From positions 1-37,512 of IMG/VR virus record IMGVR_UViG_3300045110_000153: a stretch of 37,512 bases of DNA, one strand, 5' to 3'. This document shows, piece after piece, positions 21,664 through 29,455 of the stretch. The notes under the pieces were generated by a model that made no database searches, was not told where the DNA came from, and saw only the letters and a list, made by a program, of their open reading frames with translations. The position numbers and the translations under genes were made by a program. This DNA is from a virus. Position 1 is the first letter of the stretch, and every line of letters starts with the position of its first letter.

Positions 21664-21887
21664 TGTTCAACCTCCCGCTCAGGCGTGGTCAGCCGCAGCG
21701 CCTCACCGGATACCGCCTCTTGCTCAGCGACGCTCGGGACGCCGACCAGACGGCAGTAGCCCAGCCCCATGGCGAAGCCCGCGAAGAACGACACGCCGCT
21801 CTGACGCGCCGCGCCGGGGTTGTTGTCCACCAGACGCTGCCGCGCGAGGCGCGCGAATTGCAGGGCGGGCGGAGTGCGTTTGGTCAT
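21660..21887 (-). CDS. small protein, unknown
   Basis: A 75-residue protein with a basic N-terminal helix and a moderately hydrophobic 'GVSFFAGFAMGLGYCRLVGV' stretch that could associate with a membrane. ATGA overlaps with both neighbours and AGAGGA upstream. Confidence 0.6.
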   Translation of the reverse strand: MTKRTPPALQFARLARQRLVDNNPGAARQSGVSFFAGFAMGLGYCRLVGVPSVAEQEAVSGEALRLTTPEREVEQ

Positions 21888-22048
21888 GATCGGGTTCCTC
21901 TTTCAGGTTTGCGCACCAGCTTCAGGGGATCGGGGCGTGGCGTGCCGGTGCAGTATCGAATGTGCGCCGCGCGCCCCAGAGCGTTCTTGGTGATCATGTC
22001 GCGACAGTAGGGACAGGGCTTGCGCCCGAACCGGATCTTGCGCGCCAT
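21884..22048 (-). CDS. 54-residue zinc-finger microprotein
   Basis: Frame MARKIRFGRK... carries C-P-Y-C and a later H-x3-C, a C2HC zinc finger. Its ATG shares one base with the upstream TGA and its stop overlaps the next ATG. The basic character would suit nucleic-acid binding. Confidence 0.6.
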   Translation of the reverse strand: MARKIRFGRKPCPYCRDMITKNALGRAAHIRYCTGTPRPDPLKLVRKPERGTRS

Positions 22049-22215
22049 CACGTCGCCGCTTGAAGGTAAGCAAGCGCCGTCTGCGCAGCCAACTCGGCTG
22101 CTTCGCGCTTGACGTAGAACGGCACCGCGTCCAGGGCGTCGACATAGTCCAGTGCCGCCTCAAAACGCTCGGCGATCTCTTTCGCGACCTTCTTGGTGCG
22201 AAGCTTGCGATTCAC
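22048..22215 (-). CDS. 55-residue helical protein
   Basis: From GTG 22215 with a strong AAGGAGG upstream, a 55-residue protein MNRKLRTKKVAKE... composed of two helices and ending in a TGATG junction with the next gene. The ribosome site decides the GTG start. Unknown role. Confidence 0.6.
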   Translation of the reverse strand: MNRKLRTKKVAKEIAERFEAALDYVDALDAVPFYVKREAAELAAQTALAYLQAAT

Positions 22216-22216
22216 G

Positions 22217-22381
22217 TCACTTCCTCCTTACGGTCAGGTATTCACGGTCGGCCCAATCGGTGATGACCTTTGCTTCGTGGTCATACTCGTCCTGGGTCAT
22301 ACGGCCTGCCATCAGGCCGCGATCGAGGCGGTTGAAATCCGCCTCCACCGCCCGCTCGATCTGTTCTTCCGTCATCAGCAC
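22217..22381 (-). CDS. 54-residue acidic protein
   Basis: From GTG 22381, with GGAGG seven bases upstream; an ATG at 22375 is too far from it. Helical, with 'GRMTQDEYDHEAKVITDWADREYL', which recalls short SHOCT-like C-terminal helices. Unknown role. Confidence 0.55.
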   Translation of the reverse strand: MLMTEEQIERAVEADFNRLDRGLMAGRMTQDEYDHEAKVITDWADREYLTVRRK

Positions 22382-22383
22382 GC

Positions 22384-22617
22384 TTATCCCTCCATTGCCT
22401 CGTCCAGCGACTGGACTGCCTCTTCCAGGCTCGATATCGCCTGCTCCAGGGCCTGGATGGCGCTCTCCATCGCTTGGCCCTTGTCGCCCTGCTGGAACGA
22501 TTCCGGCAGGTTGTCGTAGGCCTCCTGCTCGGCGTCGCGCAGGTCTTCGGCGACGGATTGCGCGCTGCCGATCGTCTCTTGCAGCTTGCCGATTTCCTTG
22601 CGTCTCTCAGCGTTCAT
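22384..22617 (-). CDS. coiled-coil small protein
   Basis: A 77-residue acidic protein from ATG 22617 with AGGAG eight bases upstream. The C-terminal half shows a heptad-like pattern ('IQALEQAISSLEEAVQSLDEAM'), so it should form a coiled coil. Unknown function. Confidence 0.65.
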   Translation of the reverse strand: MNAERRKEIGKLQETIGSAQSVAEDLRDAEQEAYDNLPESFQQGDKGQAMESAIQALEQAISSLEEAVQSLDEAMEG

Positions 22618-22664
22618 GGTAGATACTCCTGTATATACGTGGTTGAAGGGTAGGCGGGGGAGGG

Positions 22665-23285
22665 TTACTCCCCCCAGGCGAGGCCGAACTTGGCCGCACA
22701 GATCGGGCCGTAGCCCGCCGTCTTTGACCGGGGATCGGTCAGGGTGATGCCGCAGAAGCAGCAGGAATGGGTCGCCTCGCCGTAGGCCTTGGCGACCGTC
22801 AGGGGGTCGGCGGCGAACCGGGTCAGCAATGCGGTGACCGATGCCGTGGTCGTCGCGTCGACCCGGCTGGATGGCTCCCAGGCGCCCGTGACGGGGTTCA
22901 CCCGGCCATACCAGACGGCAACCCCGAACGGCCTGCCATCGGTCACGCTGACCGTGCCCGGTTGGGCGGCGGCGGGACCGGCCAGCTTCAGCACGACGGG
23001 ACTGCCGTCGTCCATCTGAAGCTCGACCTTCGGAAGCCGCTTGGACTTGGCGGCGGCGGTCGCGAACATCGCGGACACCGCGCTGAAATCCAGCTTGGTG
23101 GGCTTGGGCGCCGCAGCCTTTTCGGCCAGCTTGCGCACCCACTTCCACTGCTCCTGGCTCAACGGCACAGCGTCAGTGTAGGGGCTGGTCGCCTGCGCCA
23201 GCAGGGACTTGGCAAAGTTCGCGTCCCGCTCGCTCAGGGCGGGCAGTGCCGCTGCCAGGGCGTCGAGGGCGTCGCGGTAGGTCAT
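22665..23285 (-). CDS. DUF6011-type zinc-binding protein
   Basis: A 206-residue protein from ATG 23285; a TTG further upstream is less likely. The C terminus has C-x2-C-x-x-x-L-T-D-P, then G-Y-G-P-x-C, the pattern of DUF6011, a small zinc-binding domain often at the end of phage or actinobacterial proteins. A central beta-rich part ('VELQMDDGSPVVLKL', 'PFGVAVWYGRVN') may bind nucleic acid. First gene of a reverse operon driven by cassette promoter 2. Confidence 0.7.
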   Translation of the reverse strand: MTYRDALDALAAALPALSERDANFAKSLLAQATSPYTDAVPLSQEQWKWVRKLAEKAAAPKPTKLDFSAVSAMFATAAAKSKRLPKVELQMDDGSPVVLKLAGPAAAQPGTVSVTDGRPFGVAVWYGRVNPVTGAWEPSSRVDATTTASVTALLTRFAADPLTVAKAYGEATHSCCFCGITLTDPRSKTAGYGPICAAKFGLAWGE

Positions 23286-23312
23286 CTCGGGGTGGTTCCT
23301 TCTTGTTGACAA

Positions 23313-23353
23313 CCCCTAAATAATCAGCCTGACGCGGGATGTCAAGATCTTTT
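23313..23353 (-). promoter_or_regulatory. cassette promoter-operator 2
   Basis: Reverse TTGACA (rc of 23340-23345), 17-bp spacer with GTCAGG, TATTTA (rc of 23317-23322). Palindrome CTTGAC-N7-GTCAGG. It drives the eight-gene reverse operon from 23285 and lies just upstream of the forward TerS gene. Confidence 0.75.
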
Positions 23354-23367
23354 TTTCGGGTGATCCG

Positions 23368-23844
23368 ATGGAAATTGCAGAGGGTCCGGCGCCGCTGGTT
23401 CCCGTCCCCGGCGTGGACGTGAGGCGGGCAAAATTCGAGCCGACGTTCCGCCAGCGCGAACTGGTCGCCATGATGGTGGCGAACCATGTGCCGCAGGGGC
23501 TGATCGCGATGTCGCTCGACATCAGTGTAGGCACGTTTACGAAACATTTCGCCCGCGAGATCAAGCACGGCAAGGCGCACATGGTCGCGCGCGTCGGCGT
23601 GACCGTGTTGCGGAAGGCACTGAAGGGCAACATGAACGCGGCGAGGTTCTGGCTGATGACGCATGGCGGGCCGGAATGGCGGATCGCCAGCAAGGATGCC
23701 GCCGCGGAGGCCGCGGCGTTCGCCACCTCCGCCGATGGCGCCAGCGAGCGCAAGGTGAAATTCTACATCCCCGAAAATGGCCGCGACAAACCCGAGGCGC
23801 CTGAGCCGCCGACGATCGAGGGTGATCTGGATACCGGCACGTGA
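23368..23844 (+). CDS. terS: terminase small subunit-like protein
   Basis: A 158-residue protein directly upstream of TerL, overlapping it by GTGA. Residues about 25-65 ('FRQRELVAMMVANHVPQGLIAMSLDISVGTFTKHFAREI') form a helix-turn-helix typical of small terminase subunits, which bind the packaging site. A helical oligomerisation region and a charged, Pro-rich tail follow. The call rests on the HTH and position. Confidence 0.75.
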   Translation: MEIAEGPAPLVPVPGVDVRRAKFEPTFRQRELVAMMVANHVPQGLIAMSLDISVGTFTKHFAREIKHGKAHMVARVGVTVLRKALKGNMNAARFWLMTHGGPEWRIASKDAAAEAAAFATSADGASERKVKFYIPENGRDKPEAPEPPTIEGDLDTGT

Positions 23845-25271
23845 GCGCAGCCCTGGACGACGACGACCTCGACATCCGCCCGCAGCAAGGGCCGCAGGAA
23901 GCGTTCCTGACTGCCACCGCCGACGTGGTGATCTACGGCGGTGCCGCAGGTTCAGGTAAAAGTTTCGCTTTGTTATTGGAAGCGATGCGCTACCCCTCCG
24001 ACGTGCCGGGGTTCGATGCGGTGGTGTTTCGACGCTCGACCGTCGACCTCCGCCGTCCCGGCGGGCTGTGGTCGGAATCGATGAAGCTGTATCCGCTCGC
24101 CGACGCTATTCCGATATCGCACCGGTTTGAATGGGTGTGGCCGGGTCGCGGTATGGTCAAGATGGCTCATCTCGAGCACGAAACGACTGTGCTGGACTGG
24201 CACGGTGCCCAGGTGCCGTTCATCGGGTTCGATGAACTGACGACATTCACGAGCTACCAATTTTGGTATCTCTTTAGCCGCAACCGCTCCAAGACAGGTA
24301 TACGCCCGTATATACGAGCAACCTGTAACGCTGACGCATCGTCATGGGTCGCCAAGCTGATCGAGTGGTGGATCAGTCCCGATACCGGCTATCCGATACC
24401 GGAACGAAGTGGTGTCGTGCGATACTTTGTGCGCGGCGCCGCCGACGAGATCCTATGGTTCGACAGCAAGCGCGCGGCGATGAACACGACCGGGCAGGCT
24501 GAGAACACCATTAAATCCCTTACGTTCATCTCGGCGAAGCTGGCCGACAACCCGGCGCTGACGCGGTCCGATCCAAACTATGTCGGCAACCTGATGATGC
24601 TGCCAGCGGTCGAGCGCGAGCGGCTGCTCAACGGCAACTGGAAAATCGTTCCGTCTGCGGGTCTGTATTTCAACCGCTCGTGGTGTCAGGTGGTCGACAT
24701 CATGCCAGCCTGCACTAAGACGGTGCGTGGCTGGGATCTTGCGGCATCGGAACAAGAGGACTACAGCGACCCCGACTGGACCACGTGCGTCAAGATCGGC
24801 GTGATGCATGACGGGCGCTGGATCATCCTGCACGCTGACGCATTTAGAGGCACGCCAGCCGAGGTCGAACGACGCATCCTGAACTACGCGACCTCCGATG
24901 GTTACGAATGCAACGTCGACCTGCCACAAGATCCAGGGCAGGCTGGCAAGGCCCAGGTCGCGTCGCTGGTGCGGTTGCTGGCTGGTTACACGGCTCTGAG
25001 TTCACCTGAATCAGGCGACAAGATCACCAGATTTGGCCCGTTCAGCGCCCAGGCCGAAGTCGGCAACATCATGGTGCTGCGCGGTCGCTGGAACGAACGC
25101 TGGTTCACCGAACTGGAAAACTTTCCGCTCGGCGCGCACGACGATGATGCGGACGCGACCTCTCGAGCGTTCAATGCTATAGCGCAACAGCCGCCGATGC
25201 GGATCGATCCCGACGAGCTACGCAGGCTGGGCATCCACATGCCGCCGGATCTGCCGTTCCAGTTGCACTGA
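23841..25271 (+). CDS. terL: terminase large subunit (TerL)
   Basis: A 476-residue DNA-packaging motor. The N-terminal ATPase has Walker A GAAGSGKS (34-41) and Walker B ending D-E (about 131-132) followed by a T-T coupling motif. The C-terminal RNase H-like nuclease has a first Asp at about 299 (R-G-W-D-L), a middle acidic site near 'DLPQDPGQAGK' (about 357) and a final acidic cluster 'HDDDAD' (about 433-438). Full length for the family. GTG start in a GTGA overlap with TerS. Confidence 0.95.
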   Translation: MSAALDDDDLDIRPQQGPQEAFLTATADVVIYGGAAGSGKSFALLLEAMRYPSDVPGFDAVVFRRSTVDLRRPGGLWSESMKLYPLADAIPISHRFEWVWPGRGMVKMAHLEHETTVLDWHGAQVPFIGFDELTTFTSYQFWYLFSRNRSKTGIRPYIRATCNADASSWVAKLIEWWISPDTGYPIPERSGVVRYFVRGAADEILWFDSKRAAMNTTGQAENTIKSLTFISAKLADNPALTRSDPNYVGNLMMLPAVERERLLNGNWKIVPSAGLYFNRSWCQVVDIMPACTKTVRGWDLAASEQEDYSDPDWTTCVKIGVMHDGRWIILHADAFRGTPAEVERRILNYATSDGYECNVDLPQDPGQAGKAQVASLVRLLAGYTALSSPESGDKITRFGPFSAQAEVGNIMVLRGRWNERWFTELENFPLGAHDDDADATSRAFNAIAQQPPMRIDPDELRRLGIHMPPDLPFQLH

Positions 25272-25282
25272 GGAGGGTTGCT

Positions 25283-28200
25283 ATGTCGATGCTGACCATC
25301 CTCAGCGGGTTGTTCGCTGGCCTGCTGGCGCGCGACAGTGCGTCCTCTCCACCGACCCCGCCACCGGCTCCACCGGCTCAGCCGCAGTTCGATGCCAGGG
25401 CGCTGTATGAGGCGCTGATCGGCATGAACGGCGGGGAGCCGACAGACTCCACACCGTTTAAGCTCTACACCACGCGTCCGCTGACCGGGGCGGATGCAGC
25501 GCGCCTGCTGGAACCCGCCAAGCCGCCGCCGGGAGTGGTCCCCGAAGGATTCGCGCTCGATGCCATCAACAACCCGATGGATCTGTGGGGCGCCTCAGGC
25601 ACCATCACAGAGGGCATGTTCTGGCTCGGCTTCCCCTACCTCGCCGAACTGGCGCAGCGCACCGAGTATCGCCGCATCAGCGAGACCATCGCGAAAGACA
25701 TGACGCGCAGATGGTTTCGTTTGCAAGCAACTGGCGAGGACGACAAGACCGACAAGATCAAGGCACTTGAGGAACTGATGAAGTTCCACAAGCTGCAAGA
25801 GAAGTTCACCCTGCTGGCGTTGCTCGATGGATTTTTCGGTCGCGGGCATCTCTACATCGATACTGGGCAGACCGATGATACCCAGCTACTCAAGCTGCCG
25901 CTGCCGATCGATCCGCGCACCATCCGCAAGGGGAGCCTGAAGGGCATCCGCGTGATCGAGCCGATGTGGGCGTATCCACATATGTATAACGCCAACGATC
26001 CGTTGCGGGAGAATTTCTATCTGCCGCAATCGTGGTGGGTGATGGGCAAGGAGATCCATCGCACCAGATTGCTGCCGTTCATCGGGCGCGAGATGCCGGA
26101 TATGCTGAAGCCCGCGTATAGCTTCGCTGGGCTGTCGCTGTCACAGATGGCAAAGCCTTACGTGGACAACTGGCTGCGCACGCGGCAATCTGTTTCGGAC
26201 CTCATTCATAGTTTCAGCACGCCCGTGATGATGACCAACATGGGGTCGGTGCTGAACGCTGGCGCGAGTGCGCAACTGAAAATGCGCGCCGCGCTGTTTA
26301 ACTATCTGCGCGACAACAACAACCTTATGGTGCTGGACAAGACGACGGAGGATTTCAAGAATGTCTCGGCACCGCTCGGCGCACTGGACCATTTGCAAGC
26401 GCAATCTCAGGAACACATGGCGTCAGCCGTGGGTATTCCTTTGGTGGTTCTGCTGGGCATCAGCCCGTCTGGGCTGAACGCCACATCCGAAGGCGAGCTA
26501 CAGGTCTGGGCACAGTTCATTCACGCAGCGCAAGGATCGTTTTTCGACGCGCATCTGACAACGATCCTCAACGTGATGCAGCTACACCTGTTCGGCGAGA
26601 TCGATCCTTCGATCACGCACGCCTGGGAGCCGCTGCGCGAGCTATCGGAGGAGGAGGAGAAGACCGCCGAGAAGACCCAGGCGGACATCGACGCCGTCTA
26701 TGTCAATGCCGGTGTTCTCAGTCCCGACGAGATCCGCCAGCGGCTATCCGGCGAGGCGGACAGCCCATACCAGGGTCTGGACCTCGACACCCCGGCGCCG
26801 CCTCCGCCGCAGCAGGAACAAGACCCGATGGGCGGTGGCGGTGGCGCGCCCGACCCGCTCGGTGGCGGGGCTGGGGGCGGTGCTGGAGGCCCCGGCGGTC
26901 CCCCAGGTGCGGGTGGCGCGGCACCGCACGGCATGGGCACCAGCGCCCCGGCTGGCGGCAGTGCCGGGGCGGTTTCGAGCGGTCCCGGCAAGGTCGGCTC
27001 AGCCGGTGGATCGGCGGCAGCGCCGAACCCCAACAAGGGCAGCAAGGACGAGGAGGCGGTGCCGGAACTGGACGAAACCGGCATGCCGGTGGAGAAGAAC
27101 CGCGGCCACACCCGCATCGCCACGCAAGACCCCGATGCCGAGATTCACGTTCACCTGGGCCAGAACGACCGCGCGCACGTCAAACTCGGCGCCGACAGCG
27201 TCGGCGTGGTGATGGGGATGGACGCGCTCGACGCCTACAACCCGAACGAACCCCGCGGCCAGCCGCAGAACGCTGGCCAGTGGACGGCGGGCGGCGGTGG
27301 CGGCAGCTACGTGCAGGCTGGCGAGGCGGGCGAGGCGGGTGGCCGCAAGGCGGGCCGCAGCACGATCCACTTCCACGCCGATCCTGGCCAGAAGCTCGGC
27401 CAGCAGAGCAGCGGCGAAGGCATCGGCATGAAGTCGCTGGCAGGACGCGCGCTGCACAGCTTCGGCAAGGAAGATTACGAGATCCTGCACAAGTTCACCG
27501 ACAGCCCGCCCGAACAGCGCCAGAACATCGCGACGCGCAGCGTGCAGTTCGCCAAGGCGCTGCCGCGGATGGTGCTGAATGCTGGCATCGAAGAGAAGAA
27601 CAACGTCGTTCATACCGCGGGTGCGCTGCGCTCGATGCTGACCGGCAAGGGGCCAAGCCCTGAGCAGTGGCGCGGCCTGCGCAACATTGGCCTGACCGCG
27701 CTGATGGTCGGCGTGCCGATGTTGCTGGGCGATCCGCTCAGCGCCGCAGAGGCGGTGCATCATGCCGGTGGCGAATTGATGAACCACGTGCTGATCGAGC
27801 ATGCCGCCAAGATGGCGATCGGCGTCGGCCTGACCACGGCGGCACTGCGGCGCCGCAAGAAGACCGCGGCAGCGCCAGCGCATGACGCCGACCCCGCAGC
27901 GGGCGCCGGTCCGTCGCCCGACGACATCGCCATGGTGCAGAAGTTCCTGATGCAACTATCCAAGTCTGTCATGACGATGGATGGACCGACCGCGCAGCAG
28001 ATGCTGGAGCAGGACGAGGGCGCGCAAGATGAGTTCGATGCGCTGGACGCGTTCGACCCCAACGAGCAGCGCGACGCCAGTGGTCGGTGGGGATCGGGCG
28101 GCGGGCACATCCAGTATAATCTGCCGCCCGCACCGGGGACTGCGGACATCCCTGAGGGGCATATCCGCCTGTATCACCAGACCGACGAGAAGAACCTGGG

Positions 28201-29455
28201 TGCGATCAAGCACCAGGGGATTCAGATGTCCAAGGCCATGGGGACCGAGGGACCGAAGGGCATCTACGCCGATCCCAAGGGCTTCTACGGCGCACCGGCA
28301 ACCACGCCAACGGTCGAATTTCACGTTCCGAAGGCGCAATATGATGGACCGTTCGTCAGGGCGCAGTCGGTCGATCCGGCGCAGATCCTCGCCGTGCATC
28401 ATCCATGGCACGCCATCGCGCGCAGCCTGGAGGGCAACCAGGGCGCCATCCAGGCGATCCTGTCGGGCAAGCGCGACCGGCTGATCAACGATCCGACCTA
28501 TGGTAAGGCGATCCGCTACATCAAGCACAAGTTCGGCGGTCAGGCGTCCGACGAGTGGAACGAGAGCGATCACCCGCGCGGCCAGCCCGGTAATGCGGGG
28601 CAGTTCGGCCCCGGCGGGGGTGGCGGTTCTGCCAGGAAGGCAGAGGGCATCGCCAGCCGCGCCAAGGGCGAAGCGACCGAAACACGCAGCGGTGGATCGT
28701 CGGCAGCGCGCCGTCAGCAACGCTATGCCAAGGCGCGGAACGAGATCGACAATCTGTTATATCAACCGATCGACCTGAGTGACTTGAGCACTGCCAGACA
28801 GAACCCCTTGATTGCACCCGGCAGGCGTTTGGAGGAGTTTAACAAGATCGCGGACATCACCGCGAAGGCGTTTGATTTTTCCCGGTATCGCGGGTCAATC
28901 TCGTTCAGTGACGAGAAGAAAACTTTCGCGCTGAACGGCAAGGAATACGAATATGCCGGTGCTGCCTACATCACCGGACAGCGCAAGGGTGATATCGTGA
29001 TCTATACCAACGCGACCACGCTTGGCGGCGCCGCTAAGGTCATGGCGCATGAGATCGGACACGAGCAGACGCAGTATGTGCTTGACGTTTTGCAGGATGA
29101 GAAAGAGCAGATCTACCAACTGGAAAAGACCGAAGGCATCAACGCCGTTCGCAATGCCATGGACATGCTGCGACCGGAATATCGTGAAAAGTTCCCGCTG
29201 TATGATCGTATCAACCATGTGTTCGACACCCGGTTGCTGTCGGAAGAGGACGGCATCACAGACTACTCGCGCGAATGGTGGCAGGCGTTCAAGGATGGCA
29301 AGTGCGACGCCATGACCGCGATGCACGAAACCCTGGCTGAGATGTCGATGCTGGAATACGAAGGCAGCTTGTCGCGCCTGCTGTGGTATAAAGAGTCGAA
29401 AGCGTATCGACCGCTTTACGAGGCGGTGCGCGATTACGCCAAGCAAACCACATGA
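25283..29455 (+). CDS. DUF1073-type portal fused to ART-like and HExxH metallopeptidase-like modules
   Basis: A 1390-residue protein, preceded by GGAGGG. Residues 1 to about 505 are a portal of the DUF1073 type ('LGISPSGLNATSEGE' near 390-405 is diagnostic). A Gly/Pro/Ala-rich linker spans about 510-600. Three copies of a short motif (PNExR...W/F + Gly run) start at residues 650, 922 and 1090. After the first comes a helical region (690-860) with hydrophobic helices. After the second comes an ADP-ribosyltransferase-like domain (957-1085, 'IRLYHQT', 'KGIYAD'). After the third comes a zinc-peptidase-like domain with H-E-I-G-H at 1256-1260 and H-E-T-L-A-E near 1348-1353 as a possible third-ligand segment. 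Portals are usually 450-550 residues, so the C-terminal 880 residues are extra cargo. Processing or partial read-out cannot be judged from sequence. Confidence 0.85.
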   Translation: MSMLTILSGLFAGLLARDSASSPPTPPPAPPAQPQFDARALYEALIGMNGGEPTDSTPFKLYTTRPLTGADAARLLEPAKPPPGVVPEGFALDAINNPMDLWGASGTITEGMFWLGFPYLAELAQRTEYRRISETIAKDMTRRWFRLQATGEDDKTDKIKALEELMKFHKLQEKFTLLALLDGFFGRGHLYIDTGQTDDTQLLKLPLPIDPRTIRKGSLKGIRVIEPMWAYPHMYNANDPLRENFYLPQSWWVMGKEIHRTRLLPFIGREMPDMLKPAYSFAGLSLSQMAKPYVDNWLRTRQSVSDLIHSFSTPVMMTNMGSVLNAGASAQLKMRAALFNYLRDNNNLMVLDKTTEDFKNVSAPLGALDHLQAQSQEHMASAVGIPLVVLLGISPSGLNATSEGELQVWAQFIHAAQGSFFDAHLTTILNVMQLHLFGEIDPSITHAWEPLRELSEEEEKTAEKTQADIDAVYVNAGVLSPDEIRQRLSGEADSPYQGLDLDTPAPPPPQQEQDPMGGGGGAPDPLGGGAGGGAGGPGGPPGAGGAAPHGMGTSAPAGGSAGAVSSGPGKVGSAGGSAAAPNPNKGSKDEEAVPELDETGMPVEKNRGHTRIATQDPDAEIHVHLGQNDRAHVKLGADSVGVVMGMDALDAYNPNEPRGQPQNAGQWTAGGGGGSYVQAGEAGEAGGRKAGRSTIHFHADPGQKLGQQSSGEGIGMKSLAGRALHSFGKEDYEILHKFTDSPPEQRQNIATRSVQFAKALPRMVLNAGIEEKNNVVHTAGALRSMLTGKGPSPEQWRGLRNIGLTALMVGVPMLLGDPLSAAEAVHHAGGELMNHVLIEHAAKMAIGVGLTTAALRRRKKTAAAPAHDADPAAGAGPSPDDIAMVQKFLMQLSKSVMTMDGPTAQQMLEQDEGAQDEFDALDAFDPNEQRDASGRWGSGGGHIQYNLPPAPGTADIPEGHIRLYHQTDEKNLGAIKHQGIQMSKAMGTEGPKGIYADPKGFYGAPATTPTVEFHVPKAQYDGPFVRAQSVDPAQILAVHHPWHAIARSLEGNQGAIQAILSGKRDRLINDPTYGKAIRYIKHKFGGQASDEWNESDHPRGQPGNAGQFGPGGGGGSARKAEGIASRAKGEATETRSGGSSAARRQQRYAKARNEIDNLLYQPIDLSDLSTARQNPLIAPGRRLEEFNKIADITAKAFDFSRYRGSISFSDEKKTFALNGKEYEYAGAAYITGQRKGDIVIYTNATTLGGAAKVMAHEIGHEQTQYVLDVLQDEKEQIYQLEKTEGINAVRNAMDMLRPEYREKFPLYDRINHVFDTRLLSEEDGITDYSREWWQAFKDGKCDAMTAMHETLAEMSMLEYEGSLSRLLWYKESKAYRPLYEAVRDYAKQTT

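Noticed and set aside
26999-27955. Reverse open frame of 318 codons opposite the portal fusion
   Set aside because: Composition follows the third-position G+C pattern of the forward gene and there is no start signal or domain.
25283-29455. Acb1 (2H phosphoesterase) fused to the DUF1073 portal
   Set aside because: DUF1073 proteins are sometimes labelled as Acb1-related, but I see no pair of H-x-T/S motifs; the single H-Q-T belongs to the ART-like segment.
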